From assembly GCA_047611425.1 (NCBI GenBank), contig JBLFWJ010000009.1, positions 1 to 35,953 of the forward strand: 35,953 nucleotides of DNA, written 5' to 3'. The translations under genes and the position numbers were made by a program. Source of the DNA: JBLFWJ01 sp047611425 (GTDB taxonomy: Bacteria; Bacteroidota; Bacteroidia; UBA10329). Of the stretch, positions 26,171 to 34,597 are shown one piece after another. A model generated the notes under the pieces. The model saw only the letters and a list, made by a program, of their open reading frames with translations, was not told the origin of the DNA and made no database searches. The stretch's first letter is position 1. Every line of letters begins with the position of its first letter.

Positions 26171-27065
26171 ACCGATGGTCAGTATCGGGTTGATTACCTA
26201 TCAGCATGAATCATATATCCATGCTGCAATGAAGGGAATTCTTTCGCAAGAAGGGATAGAGGATTTCGAGATTGTTGTTGGTGATGATCATAGCAGCGAC
26301 AAAACCAAAAAGATTCTTGATGAGTATGCTTCCAATAATCCAAACATTAGGTTTCTTGAAAGACCATTCAATGTTGGAATGCACAAAAATTGGCTGGATG
26401 TCATCCAAGCTTGCAATGGCAAGTACATTGCTCTTATAGAGGGTGACGATATTTGGCAAGACCCACAGAAGCTAAAGAAACAGGTTGCACTTCTAGAATC
26501 AGACAACACCTTGGCGGTCTGTTTTTCTGATGCCTCAATCATCAACGAGATGAACGATGGCACTGAATACGGAACCTACTTGGAACATCAGGAAATAGAC
26601 CAAAGCCAGACCAGATTTACGGTAAACGATTTGTGCAACCATAATTTCATTTCCACTTGCACAGTTATGTTACGCAACAAGTCGGACTGGATAGTGCCCA
26701 AAGAGTATTTTCAAAGCCCTTATGTCGATTGGCTAATCTTAATGATTGCCGCGCAAAATGGAGACCTTGCATCAATTCCTGGTACCTGCTCTACATATCG
26801 TATCCATCCTACAGGCGCTTTTGGCTATAGTGCTTACGAAGCAAGGAAACGTAATATGATTAAGGTGCTACGCTGCCTTTACCAATGTGTTGAAAATGAA
26901 GCATATAAAACCCTTATTCTCAACAGATACCTCTTAGCCATTGAAGAATTGGCCCAACATTTAAAGACTGTAAACGGTAAAAGTACAGCCCAATTCTACT
27001 GGCTAAAGTCATTAAGAAAATTGTCTGAATTACTTCGAAAGCCTTTGCCGTCAAACCTTGTCTAA
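26163..27065 (+). CDS. GT2 family glycosyltransferase
   Basis: GT-A transferase with SIGLITYQHESYIHAAMKG, GDDHSSDKT (40-48) and ALIEGDDIWQD (90-100, metal site). The middle part with NFISTCTVMLRN is a common feature of this subgroup of surface-glycan transferases. At 300 residues it is normal. It begins inside the end of the formyltransferase gene, so it may use the formylated sugar as donor, but that is only inference from position. It ends at 27065, and a 67-base gap with a promoter element follows. Confidence 0.88.
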   Translation: MIKPMVSIGLITYQHESYIHAAMKGILSQEGIEDFEIVVGDDHSSDKTKKILDEYASNNPNIRFLERPFNVGMHKNWLDVIQACNGKYIALIEGDDIWQDPQKLKKQVALLESDNTLAVCFSDASIINEMNDGTEYGTYLEHQEIDQSQTRFTVNDLCNHNFISTCTVMLRNKSDWIVPKEYFQSPYVDWLILMIAAQNGDLASIPGTCSTYRIHPTGAFGYSAYEARKRNMIKVLRCLYQCVENEAYKTLILNRYLLAIEELAQHLKTVNGKSTAQFYWLKSLRKLSELLRKPLPSNLV

Positions 27066-27087
27066 AGGGTCATAGGTATAAAAACAG

Positions 27088-27095
27088 TAGTTTTG
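27088..27095 (+). promoter_or_regulatory. -7 promoter element before the methyltransferase
   Basis: TAGTTTTG matches TANNTTTG fully, 37 bases before the ATG at 27133. A TTG at 27058-27060 is 27 bases upstream, too far for normal spacing. Tentative. Confidence 0.4.
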
Positions 27096-27132
27096 AATTC
27101 CTCAGAAGTTTCAACAAAACCATCCATCCTAC

Positions 27133-27915
27133 ATGCTAGGCGCATTAAAAAATCTCATTCCGGAGTCGATTCAAAAATCACTCAGAAAGGCACGAAATAA
27201 AGGAGATAAATACGAGTGTCCACTTTGCGGATTTCAAGCGGAACGTTTTCTTCCAATTGGGTTGGATATGCCGGTAATTCGAAAAATGCAGATAGTTGGT
27301 GCGGGCCTTCGAGATGGTGGGTGCGCAAGTTGTGGATCTACTGATCGTGAAAGACTTATTTATCGTTATTTCGATAAAGAAAACGGATTAATGGCCAATG
27401 CTTCAAGTATGAGCGTACTGCATATTGCGCCCGAAAAAAATCTCACAGTTAAACTGTTAGAGAAAAAATTTAAAGAGTACGCGTGTGGTGATCTTCACAC
27501 ACCGGGATATCACTATGCTGATCATGTTAAAAACATGAACGTACTTAGCCTTCCATTTGAGGACAATCACTTTGATGTGGTTCTTTGCAATCACGTTCTA
27601 GAACACATCATTCCAGATCATGAAGCTATGACAAGCATATTTCGGGTGCTGAAACCAGGTGGTCAAGCTCTTCTTCAAGTTCCCATTTCACTAAACACTG
27701 AAGAAACTTTTGAGGATGACTCAATCACTGACCCGAAGGAAAGAGAGGTTGTGTTCGGACAATTCGATCACGTTAGGGTTTATGGTCAAGATTATGCTCA
27801 AAGACTAAGTAAGGCCGGGTTCGAGGTATTGAAAGAAGATTTATCAGGGGAATCTGAGCGTTATGGTTTATCCAAGGATGAGCTACTGTACATAGCCATA
27901 AAGCCATCAAATTAG
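27133..27915 (+). CDS. SAM-dependent methyltransferase with N-terminal zinc ribbon
   Basis: A 260-residue class I methyltransferase. Four cysteines in two CxxC pairs (Cys29/32 and Cys64/67) form a likely zinc ribbon. The SAM fold follows: VLHIAPEKN (motif I), GDLHTPGYHYADHVKNM, LPFEDNHFDVVLCNHVLEHI (motifs II/III, in parts) and LKPGGQALLQVPI. This arrangement is common in methyltransferases of polysaccharide loci, where they methylate sugar hydroxyls or end-groups. Capping of a growing chain before ABC export is possible but not shown. It lies 20 bases before the DUF1919 gene. Confidence 0.88.
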   Translation: MLGALKNLIPESIQKSLRKARNKGDKYECPLCGFQAERFLPIGLDMPVIRKMQIVGAGLRDGGCASCGSTDRERLIYRYFDKENGLMANASSMSVLHIAPEKNLTVKLLEKKFKEYACGDLHTPGYHYADHVKNMNVLSLPFEDNHFDVVLCNHVLEHIIPDHEAMTSIFRVLKPGGQALLQVPISLNTEETFEDDSITDPKEREVVFGQFDHVRVYGQDYAQRLSKAGFEVLKEDLSGESERYGLSKDELLYIAIKPSN

Positions 27916-27935
27916 TCTAAACCAAAACGTCAGGC

Positions 27936-28565
27936 GTGAACAAGTTTGAACCGGATGACTTCTGTATTATCGCTAACAACTGTTGGGGAGCTGAGGTTTA
28001 CAAACGGTACAACCTTCCATTTAACACCCCCATCATCGGGCTCTATTTTTATCCAGATGATTATCTAAACTTCATTTTGAACTTGCGAAAAAACCTTAAA
28101 ACTGAGGTCCGTTTCGTCAAAATATCGAAGCATATAGAGAATCAAAAGCATCCGGTTGGAGTGGTTAATGGCATAGAGATTCACTTTTTACATTACGAAT
28201 CCGAGGAAGTTGCTTTTGAAAAATGGACAAAACGTTGTAAACGTGTTTTGGAAAACGACAAAAAATTGTTTTTCAAATTTGATGATCGTGACGGAGCTAC
28301 TGCCGATCATATCCATCGCTTTCACCAGATGGAAATGCACAATCGCATATGTTTTACAAAAGACTCATTTACGGAATACGCCAATAATTTTAGAATTCCG
28401 ATGCCTAGCTCTGAACTATCTGTTATGGATGGATTCGATCAGTTTTATGTTGCTGATAAATACTTCAGCCTGGGAAAATGGTTAACGGGTAAAGGCATTG
28501 TAAGTTCTACGAAACAAAAGCTTTTTTTAAAGGCCAAAGAAGTAAAAGATCGTTTGGTGGATTGA
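27936..28565 (+). CDS. DUF1919 exopolysaccharide-locus protein
   Basis: A 209-residue protein of the DUF1919 family. The family start pattern is seen as FCIIANNCWGAEVYKRYNLPFNTPIIGLYF (in parts: IIANNCWGAEVYKR, LPFNTPIIGLYF), followed by PDDYLNFILNLRK and, further on, EKWTKRCKRV and FFKFDDRDGAT. Members are found in polysaccharide gene clusters but have no established reaction. The start is GTG at 27936; no ATG lies closer to the conserved start pattern. The stop (28563-28565) is directly adjacent to the next GTG start. Confidence 0.88.
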   Translation: MNKFEPDDFCIIANNCWGAEVYKRYNLPFNTPIIGLYFYPDDYLNFILNLRKNLKTEVRFVKISKHIENQKHPVGVVNGIEIHFLHYESEEVAFEKWTKRCKRVLENDKKLFFKFDDRDGATADHIHRFHQMEMHNRICFTKDSFTEYANNFRIPMPSSELSVMDGFDQFYVADKYFSLGKWLTGKGIVSSTKQKLFLKAKEVKDRLVD

Positions 28566-29681
28566 GTGGTAACTCAACAATTCAAGCCAACACATATATT
28601 TGTTTTCCGTACCGTGTCAGAAGAATCGAAAATCCGCCCAAAGGGAGTATCTGTAGTAATTTGCTGCCACAATAGTGCTAGCAGACTAAAAATCACTTTA
28701 GACCGTGTTTTAAATCAACAAACTACCGGAGGGTTACAATGGGAGATTATTGTGGTGAACAATAATTCTTCGGATAACACCCATTTGCTAGCCAATGATA
28801 TTCTAGCCACTGCTGGCCAACAAATACCATTTCAAGTGGTGGATGAGCCAGAACCTGGACTAAGTAGTGCTCGAAAAAAAGGCTACGACACCAGCAAATA
28901 TGAATACTTATTGTTGGTTGATGATGACAATTGGTTGGTTCCCTCCTACATTCAAATAGTCCATGATTTATTTGAGGAAATGCCCGATACCGGCATTGTT
29001 GGTGGTTGGGGTGAACCGGTATTCGAGTCGCCAGCTCCCAGTTGGTTTGATGATTTTTCTTCCTGCTATGCTCTCGGAGAGCAAGGTGCAGTACCAGAAA
29101 ACAAAACCTACACAGAAACAAATCTCATTTACGGTGCGGGAATGGCAATGAGAATGTCTGCCTATGATATGTTACACGCATCAGGCTACCGCAGTATTCT
29201 TAGTGACAGAAAAGGAAACTCACTAATTTCTGGCGGAGACACAGAACTTTGTCTTGCCATGAATCTGAGCCCGTATAAGCTCATCTATGACAATCGGTTA
29301 AAATTCAAGCATCAGATGCCCGATGGCCGAATCAATTGGCATTATTTAAAGAAGCTAACTTATGGGTTTGGTCGGTCGACTGTTAAAACTCAGATATATG
29401 ACCACTATATCCTTGGCCATCCCCTACCCGAATTGAACTTAAGGTTACCGCTTTGGCTGGATAGGATGCTCAATCTTGCAAAAGAGTTTCCAACGTATTG
29501 GAAACTGGCACTTTTCGGAGGGATAATCAGTAAAGAAGGAGACAAAAATATATTGGATTATTTAGGCTGGAAAGGAAGATTAGCTGAATTGTTCGACCTG
29601 AAAGCGCAGTACGAAGCGGACCATAGGCAAATTGCCAAATTGGCTGAGTCCTTGAATGGAAAGAACATCGTCTCAAAATGA
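28566..29681 (+). CDS. GT2 family glycosyltransferase
   Basis: GT-A transferase with GVSVVICCHNSASRL, NNNSSDNT (65-72), LLLVDDDNWLVPSY (around 116-129) and SGGDTELCLAM with the ED-like catalytic region. Start choice is uncertain: GTG at 28566 abuts the previous stop and gives 371 residues, while GTG at 28614 would begin at SEESKIRPKG, nearer to the normal domain edge, and follows a TATATTTG promoter-like motif at 28595-28602. The 28566 start is listed because neighbouring genes are tightly coupled. It overlaps the next gene by 4 bases. Confidence 0.88.
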   Translation: MVTQQFKPTHIFVFRTVSEESKIRPKGVSVVICCHNSASRLKITLDRVLNQQTTGGLQWEIIVVNNNSSDNTHLLANDILATAGQQIPFQVVDEPEPGLSSARKKGYDTSKYEYLLLVDDDNWLVPSYIQIVHDLFEEMPDTGIVGGWGEPVFESPAPSWFDDFSSCYALGEQGAVPENKTYTETNLIYGAGMAMRMSAYDMLHASGYRSILSDRKGNSLISGGDTELCLAMNLSPYKLIYDNRLKFKHQMPDGRINWHYLKKLTYGFGRSTVKTQIYDHYILGHPLPELNLRLPLWLDRMLNLAKEFPTYWKLALFGGIISKEGDKNILDYLGWKGRLAELFDLKAQYEADHRQIAKLAESLNGKNIVSK

Positions 29682-30694
29682 GTGCTAAACCTCTTGTTAC
29701 TGTTCTCTTTCCAGTTTATAATGCCCAAGAATTTCTTCAAGAAGCTATTGACAGTGTTTTAAACCAATCCTATTTAAACTTAGAGATTTTAGCCATCAAT
29801 GATGGATCTACAGACTCAAGTCCGCAAATGTTAGCCGCCATAAAGGATAATCGACTTCAGGTTATAGATAACCCACAAAACCTTGGACTTATTAAAACAT
29901 TGAATAGAGGAATTGGATTAGCCAAGGGGAAGTATATCGCGAGGGCGGATGCAGATGATCTTTGCCTGTCCACGCGAATAGAAAACCAGGTAAGATTTAT
30001 GGAATCCAATACAAATATTGGAATAAGTGGAACTGGCTTTGGCACTTTTGGAGATAGACTTGAGTTAACTGAAACTGGCGTGTTTTCGGCAGATCACAAC
30101 GAAATCAGATTCCGGCACCTGTATCAAATTCACCTGATGCATGGAACTTCTATATGGCGAACAGAAATTTTTTCGAAGCACAAGATTCATTTCGATCCTG
30201 ATTATTCTCATGCTGAGGATTACGAATTATTTGAAAGAATTGGTCAGATTACTCAACTCTCAAATATTCCGGATGTCTTGTACCACGTTAGGATTCGGGA
30301 GGATAGTGTGTCGTATCAGTTTGATGAATTGCAGGAGACAAATTCAATCCGAATCAAAAAGCGTGCATTCTCAAGACTTGGTCTTGAAATGACCGAAGAG
30401 CGCCTTGAATTGTTCCGAGATCTTTGTCATCATGACCACATCAAACTAGCTGGTAGCATTATTAAAGTCGCAGATTTGTTTACAGAAATGCTGAATGCCA
30501 ACAGTAGTTCACAATACTTGCCAATAGATTTCCTTTCGCAACGGCTTGAACAACTGTGGAAAGGTCTATTACTAAACAGTCCTAAAAGTGCTGCAATGAA
30601 TTTGGCATCCTTGGAAAGCCATGAAATTTCGAAATTATTGCCGATAACACTTTCAGAAAAGGCGAAAATTCGGATTAAAGCATTCTTGAATTAA
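29678..30694 (+). CDS. GT2 family glycosyltransferase
   Basis: GT-A transferase with VTVLFPVYNAQEFLQEAI, NDGSTDSS (41-48), NLGLIKTLNRGIGLAKG and ARADADD (88-94, DXD metal site). The HAEDYELFERI segment in the middle contains the likely catalytic acid/base. At 338 residues it has a C-terminal extension of about 110 residues, mostly helical by composition. It overlaps the preceding gene by 4 bases and shares one base with the next start (TAATG). The sugar is unknown. Confidence 0.9.
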   Translation: MSAKPLVTVLFPVYNAQEFLQEAIDSVLNQSYLNLEILAINDGSTDSSPQMLAAIKDNRLQVIDNPQNLGLIKTLNRGIGLAKGKYIARADADDLCLSTRIENQVRFMESNTNIGISGTGFGTFGDRLELTETGVFSADHNEIRFRHLYQIHLMHGTSIWRTEIFSKHKIHFDPDYSHAEDYELFERIGQITQLSNIPDVLYHVRIREDSVSYQFDELQETNSIRIKKRAFSRLGLEMTEERLELFRDLCHHDHIKLAGSIIKVADLFTEMLNANSSSQYLPIDFLSQRLEQLWKGLLLNSPKSAAMNLASLESHEISKLLPITLSEKAKIRIKAFLN

Positions 30695-31611
30695 TGGATC
30701 CCAGCCCATTCTTTTCTGTAATCATTCCTACTTACGAGCGGGCCAACGTTATCGAAGAATGCGTCAGAAGCATACTTGACCAAAGCTTCAAAAACATAGA
30801 AGTATTAGTTATTGATGATGGATCCACGGACAACACTGGAGAAATACTAAAAACCATTGCAGAATCGGATGATCGTTTAAGATACATCTACCAGGAAAAT
30901 GCGGAACGGAGCAATGCTCGAAATCAAGGCATTAGAGAAGCAAAGGGCGAGTACATATGCTTTCTAGACAGTGATGATCTTTTTTTACCCGAGCATCTAA
31001 GTAGTTTTTACAATCGACTCGAGACTCTAGAGTTTCCTGAGGTCATGCTATATTGTGACTCCAAATTTGAAGTCGGAAAAGACGAAACTAAGAGACCCCT
31101 GCCTACACCAGATAACATGATGGAGCTGATTCTGTTAAATCCCATTGGGGCGGAGCAAGCATGCATACATAAAAGCATCATCAAGAAACATCTTTTCGAC
31201 CCAAATATCAGAATTGGAGAGGATAGAGAATTATGGTTCCGGATTGCCCAAAATCATCAATTCACTTATTCTGACCATAGAACAGTAATGATACGCGATT
31301 TGGGAGATCGGTCTATTGACGAAGCAAATACCTGGGCATATGAAGAGAACATTTCTTTGATTAATCATTTTAAAGCAATTGATACCGGCAGGTCAATTCC
31401 GAAATGGATAGTTAGACGGATGTACACAAATGGGTATTATAAGTTGGCTAAGTGCCATCATATAAAAGGAGATAAATTCCCAGCCCTAGCGAACTTGATC
31501 AAATCTATAATCGCCTGGCCAGCATTTCAGTACAAATTCAAGTTTATTTTTCTTCTGAATATTTTAGGGTTGTCTGTCCTTTTACCGATACACGTAAGAG
31601 ATGAGTTCTAA
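30694..31611 (+). CDS. GT2 family glycosyltransferase
   Basis: GT-A transferase with SVIIPTYERANVIEECVRSIL, DDGSTDNT (41-48), ERSNARNQGIREAKG and LDSDD (91-95, metal site). A GEDRELWFRIA segment follows in the second half. The last 25 residues (FKFIFLLNILGLSVLLPIHV) are hydrophobic, so the protein may be tethered to the membrane. At 305 residues. It overlaps the GT4 gene start by 11 bases, the longest same-strand overlap in this region. Confidence 0.9.
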   Translation: MDPSPFFSVIIPTYERANVIEECVRSILDQSFKNIEVLVIDDGSTDNTGEILKTIAESDDRLRYIYQENAERSNARNQGIREAKGEYICFLDSDDLFLPEHLSSFYNRLETLEFPEVMLYCDSKFEVGKDETKRPLPTPDNMMELILLNPIGAEQACIHKSIIKKHLFDPNIRIGEDRELWFRIAQNHQFTYSDHRTVMIRDLGDRSIDEANTWAYEENISLINHFKAIDTGRSIPKWIVRRMYTNGYYKLAKCHHIKGDKFPALANLIKSIIAWPAFQYKFKFIFLLNILGLSVLLPIHVRDEF

Positions 31612-32755
31612 TAGCCTCAAAATCGTTCATGTGATTCCTTCCTTACAAAAAGGAGGGGCAGAAAGGCTAGTCCTTAATATTTCGGAGCAACTTGTACTAT
31701 TGGGTCATACGGTGCATATCATCGTATTTCGAGAAGGCAATGAATATCTAGATTTATCAAGCGGAATAAATATCGAGGTGATACCTTCTCAGGTACTTTA
31801 TTCTTTGACTGGCAAGGACATCACGGAAACTGAAGCGTTTGATGCACGAATTCGAGAAATCCAACCAGATATTATCCATTCTCATCTTTTAGAGTCCGAG
31901 TTTGTATCGAGGTTCAATCCTCTTGAAGGAACCACATATGTTACACATTGGCATGGTTGTCACCCGCCAACAAATTCAAAAAAATTCAAAGACTATTTTT
32001 CAAAGGATTCTTGGTGGAGTATCAATTCAATCAATCAACTTAAGCGGCAATACAAGCATTGCAACAACCATTTTCTTTGTATTTCCAACTTCATTGAACT
32101 GTACGTTAAACGAGCTTTTAATCCGAATGATGAGAATGTAACCGTGATATTGAATGGAACGGATTTAAGCAAATTCAAATTTGAATCTGTTGAGCGGGAC
32201 AAGGAGGTTTTCACAATGGTTACGGTTGGATCTTTTAATACGTACAAGAATCAGATCTTCCTCTTAAAAGTGATTAAAGCCTTGAAAGAATTGGGGCTCG
32301 TGAATTTCAAACTTCAGTTGCTTGGAGACGGAATTGAAAGAAAAAATCTAGAATCATACTCAAAGAATAACTCCTTGGGAAACATGGTTGAATTCTTTGG
32401 TTACGTTGATAATCCGGGCCACTACATGAATAGGGCCCATGCACTCGTACATTCAGCAATTGATGAACCTTTTGGCCTTATACTGCTTGAAGCGATGAGT
32501 TGCAAAACACCCGTTGTAGCCTTTCAATCTGGTGGAATACCCGAAATCGTTTTAAATGGTAAGACTGGTCTTCTTACAGGGGTAAATGATGTCAGTGCCT
32601 TTGTTCAGGCATTGACACAGCTTAATTCCAATTCAAGTCTTATCAAAGAACTCGGTGAAGCCGGGCAAAAAGCAGTACAAGAGTTTGCAATTGATAAGTA
32701 CGTAAAGCGTATCGAAAACCTTTACTTCGACCTGCTTAAAACAAAACAAGATTAG
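31601..32755 (+). CDS. GT4 family glycosyltransferase
   Basis: GT-B fold, retaining transferase. It opens with KIVHVIPSLQKGGAERLVLNIS, the typical acceptor-side motif, and has HSHLLESEFVSRF, NGTDLSKFKF, TVGSFNTYKNQ, and the donor-binding EX7E motif with Glu289 and Glu297 in EPFGLILLEAMSCKTPVVAFQSGG. At 384 residues it is complete. It sits 3 bases before the AsnB-like gene. Position after three GT2 genes suggests it adds a sugar in the same glycan. Confidence 0.92.
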   Translation: MSSNSLKIVHVIPSLQKGGAERLVLNISEQLVLLGHTVHIIVFREGNEYLDLSSGINIEVIPSQVLYSLTGKDITETEAFDARIREIQPDIIHSHLLESEFVSRFNPLEGTTYVTHWHGCHPPTNSKKFKDYFSKDSWWSINSINQLKRQYKHCNNHFLCISNFIELYVKRAFNPNDENVTVILNGTDLSKFKFESVERDKEVFTMVTVGSFNTYKNQIFLLKVIKALKELGLVNFKLQLLGDGIERKNLESYSKNNSLGNMVEFFGYVDNPGHYMNRAHALVHSAIDEPFGLILLEAMSCKTPVVAFQSGGIPEIVLNGKTGLLTGVNDVSAFVQALTQLNSNSSLIKELGEAGQKAVQEFAIDKYVKRIENLYFDLLKTKQD

Positions 32756-32758
32756 TGC

Positions 32759-34597
32759 ATGTGTGGTATAACCGGAATCGTATTAAGGAGGTCTGAAAAG
32801 GTAACTGAATCCTTGCTTCGAGGCATGACAGATTCCATGATTCACAGGGGACCTGACGAAGACGGCATGCACCTTCACGACAATGTCGGAATTGGTATGC
32901 GAAGGTTAAGCATTATGGACGTATCGGGTGGAACTCAACCATTATTCAGCAGAGACCAAACGATTGCCATGGTCGGCAATGGAGAGATCTACAACTTTCG
33001 ATCGGTTCAAGATGAATTAAAAGACATCCATGATTTCACAACCACAACAGACATGGAAGTTGTGGCACCATTGTTTCAAAAATATGGGCTGGATTTCCCA
33101 AACAAGATGGAGGGAATGTTCGGGCTGGCTATTTTGGACAAGCCAAATAATCGCCTGCACCTTATCCGCGATCGTATCGGAATCAAACCTGTTTTCTTGG
33201 CTCAAACAGATTCGGCTATTGTTTTTTCTTCCGATATCAATTCAATTCTTGCATCAGGAAAAATCGAACCTGAGCTAAACCCCGAAGCGGTGAGCACCTA
33301 CTTCAATTATCGGTTTGGTGCACTAGGGTCTGACAGCTTTTTCAAGAATATCAGGAGCTTGATGCCAGGTGAGATTGTAACCATCGACACTGAGAATTTT
33401 GAATTAACCTCTAGTCGATACCACGATTATTTACCGTTTTCAAATGAAGAACTGTTTTGTTCAACAGAGGAGGAGTTAACTGATGAATTAAATCGAAGAT
33501 TAAGAGCCTCAGTATCGAAAAGGTTAATGGCTGATGTTCCATTGGGAACTTTACTTAGCTCAGGAATCGATTCAACCTTGCTTACCGCATTGGCTAACGA
33601 CATTAACGAAACCAAGGTTGACGCCTTTACCATCGGCTATGCCGAAAAGAGTTACGATGAGAGTGATGAGGCTAAAGAGTCGGCTGATCATATGGGCATA
33701 AAATGGCATAGGTATGCCGTTAGCAATCAGGAGTATACCGATCTAATCATACCAGGTATTAAGAAGAATGAAGCTCCTATCACACATCCTAATTCATTGG
33801 CCGTTCATCTAATCACGAAGTTGGCTAAGGAAAATGGCTACAAAGTATTGTTGAGCGGTGAAGGAGCAGATGAGTTGTTTGCAGGCTATGGTAGAACTAC
33901 GGATCTGCATTCTCTAAATGGAATTCATTGCAAATATCCCAAGCCTTTACTACGATTCCTCACGGGGTTCGGATTGAAATTCAATACTAGAGAAAAGGGA
34001 ATTCTGAATGGTATTATGGATGAAAACTGGTCTGAGATGATATCGGTTTACTTCTCAGTTGGTGAACAAGAATTCATTAAGCGACAGGGATTGCCATCCT
34101 TCTTAGCCAAGCTTGGATCGCAAGTAAAAGGCGGAAAGCTATTTAACCACGTTTTGCAAGTAGAGCAGCGGAGTTACTTGCAGGAACTGTTGTTACGCCA
34201 GGATAAGATGAGCATGTGGTCTAACATGGAAGTACGAGTTCCATTTGTGGGTGATCCAAGTGTTGTAGATTTTGCCAATCAGCTTCCTATTGGTCTAAAA
34301 CTGAAGGATGGCATCAATAAGTATTTGCTACGAAAGGTTGCAGAGCGATACTTGCCAAAACATATTTGCCATAGAAAAAAACGCGGTTTTGGATCACCTG
34401 TTGGAGATTGGTTAAGACAGAATAATCAACTGAAAGACTTAGCATATTCCACTTCCAGCAGCGACCACATGGACGCGAGGCAGAAGGCATACTACCAAAA
34501 ACTGCTAGATGAGCACACTTCCGGAAAGGCAGATCATTATGAGATTATTTGGAAAATAATGAACTACATCCTCTTTAGGAACGAGTACAGCATATAA
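32759..34597 (+). CDS. AsnB-like glutamine-hydrolysing amidotransferase
   Basis: Class II glutamine amidotransferase joined to a synthetase domain, 612 residues. The mature N-terminal nucleophile Cys2 (MCGITGIV), RGPDEDG (30-36) and NGEIYN (74-79) mark the glutaminase domain; SSGIDS (267-272) is the ATP pyrophosphatase loop, and GEGADELFAGYGR and RQDKMSMWSNMEVRVPF follow. The family makes asparagine, but members in glycan loci are thought to amidate uronic acids. Both are possible; location favours a sugar-modifying role. Its stop touches the stop of the convergent minus-strand gene without a spacer. Confidence 0.88.
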   Translation: MCGITGIVLRRSEKVTESLLRGMTDSMIHRGPDEDGMHLHDNVGIGMRRLSIMDVSGGTQPLFSRDQTIAMVGNGEIYNFRSVQDELKDIHDFTTTTDMEVVAPLFQKYGLDFPNKMEGMFGLAILDKPNNRLHLIRDRIGIKPVFLAQTDSAIVFSSDINSILASGKIEPELNPEAVSTYFNYRFGALGSDSFFKNIRSLMPGEIVTIDTENFELTSSRYHDYLPFSNEELFCSTEEELTDELNRRLRASVSKRLMADVPLGTLLSSGIDSTLLTALANDINETKVDAFTIGYAEKSYDESDEAKESADHMGIKWHRYAVSNQEYTDLIIPGIKKNEAPITHPNSLAVHLITKLAKENGYKVLLSGEGADELFAGYGRTTDLHSLNGIHCKYPKPLLRFLTGFGLKFNTREKGILNGIMDENWSEMISVYFSVGEQEFIKRQGLPSFLAKLGSQVKGGKLFNHVLQVEQRSYLQELLLRQDKMSMWSNMEVRVPFVGDPSVVDFANQLPIGLKLKDGINKYLLRKVAERYLPKHICHRKKRGFGSPVGDWLRQNNQLKDLAYSTSSSDHMDARQKAYYQKLLDEHTSGKADHYEIIWKIMNYILFRNEYSI

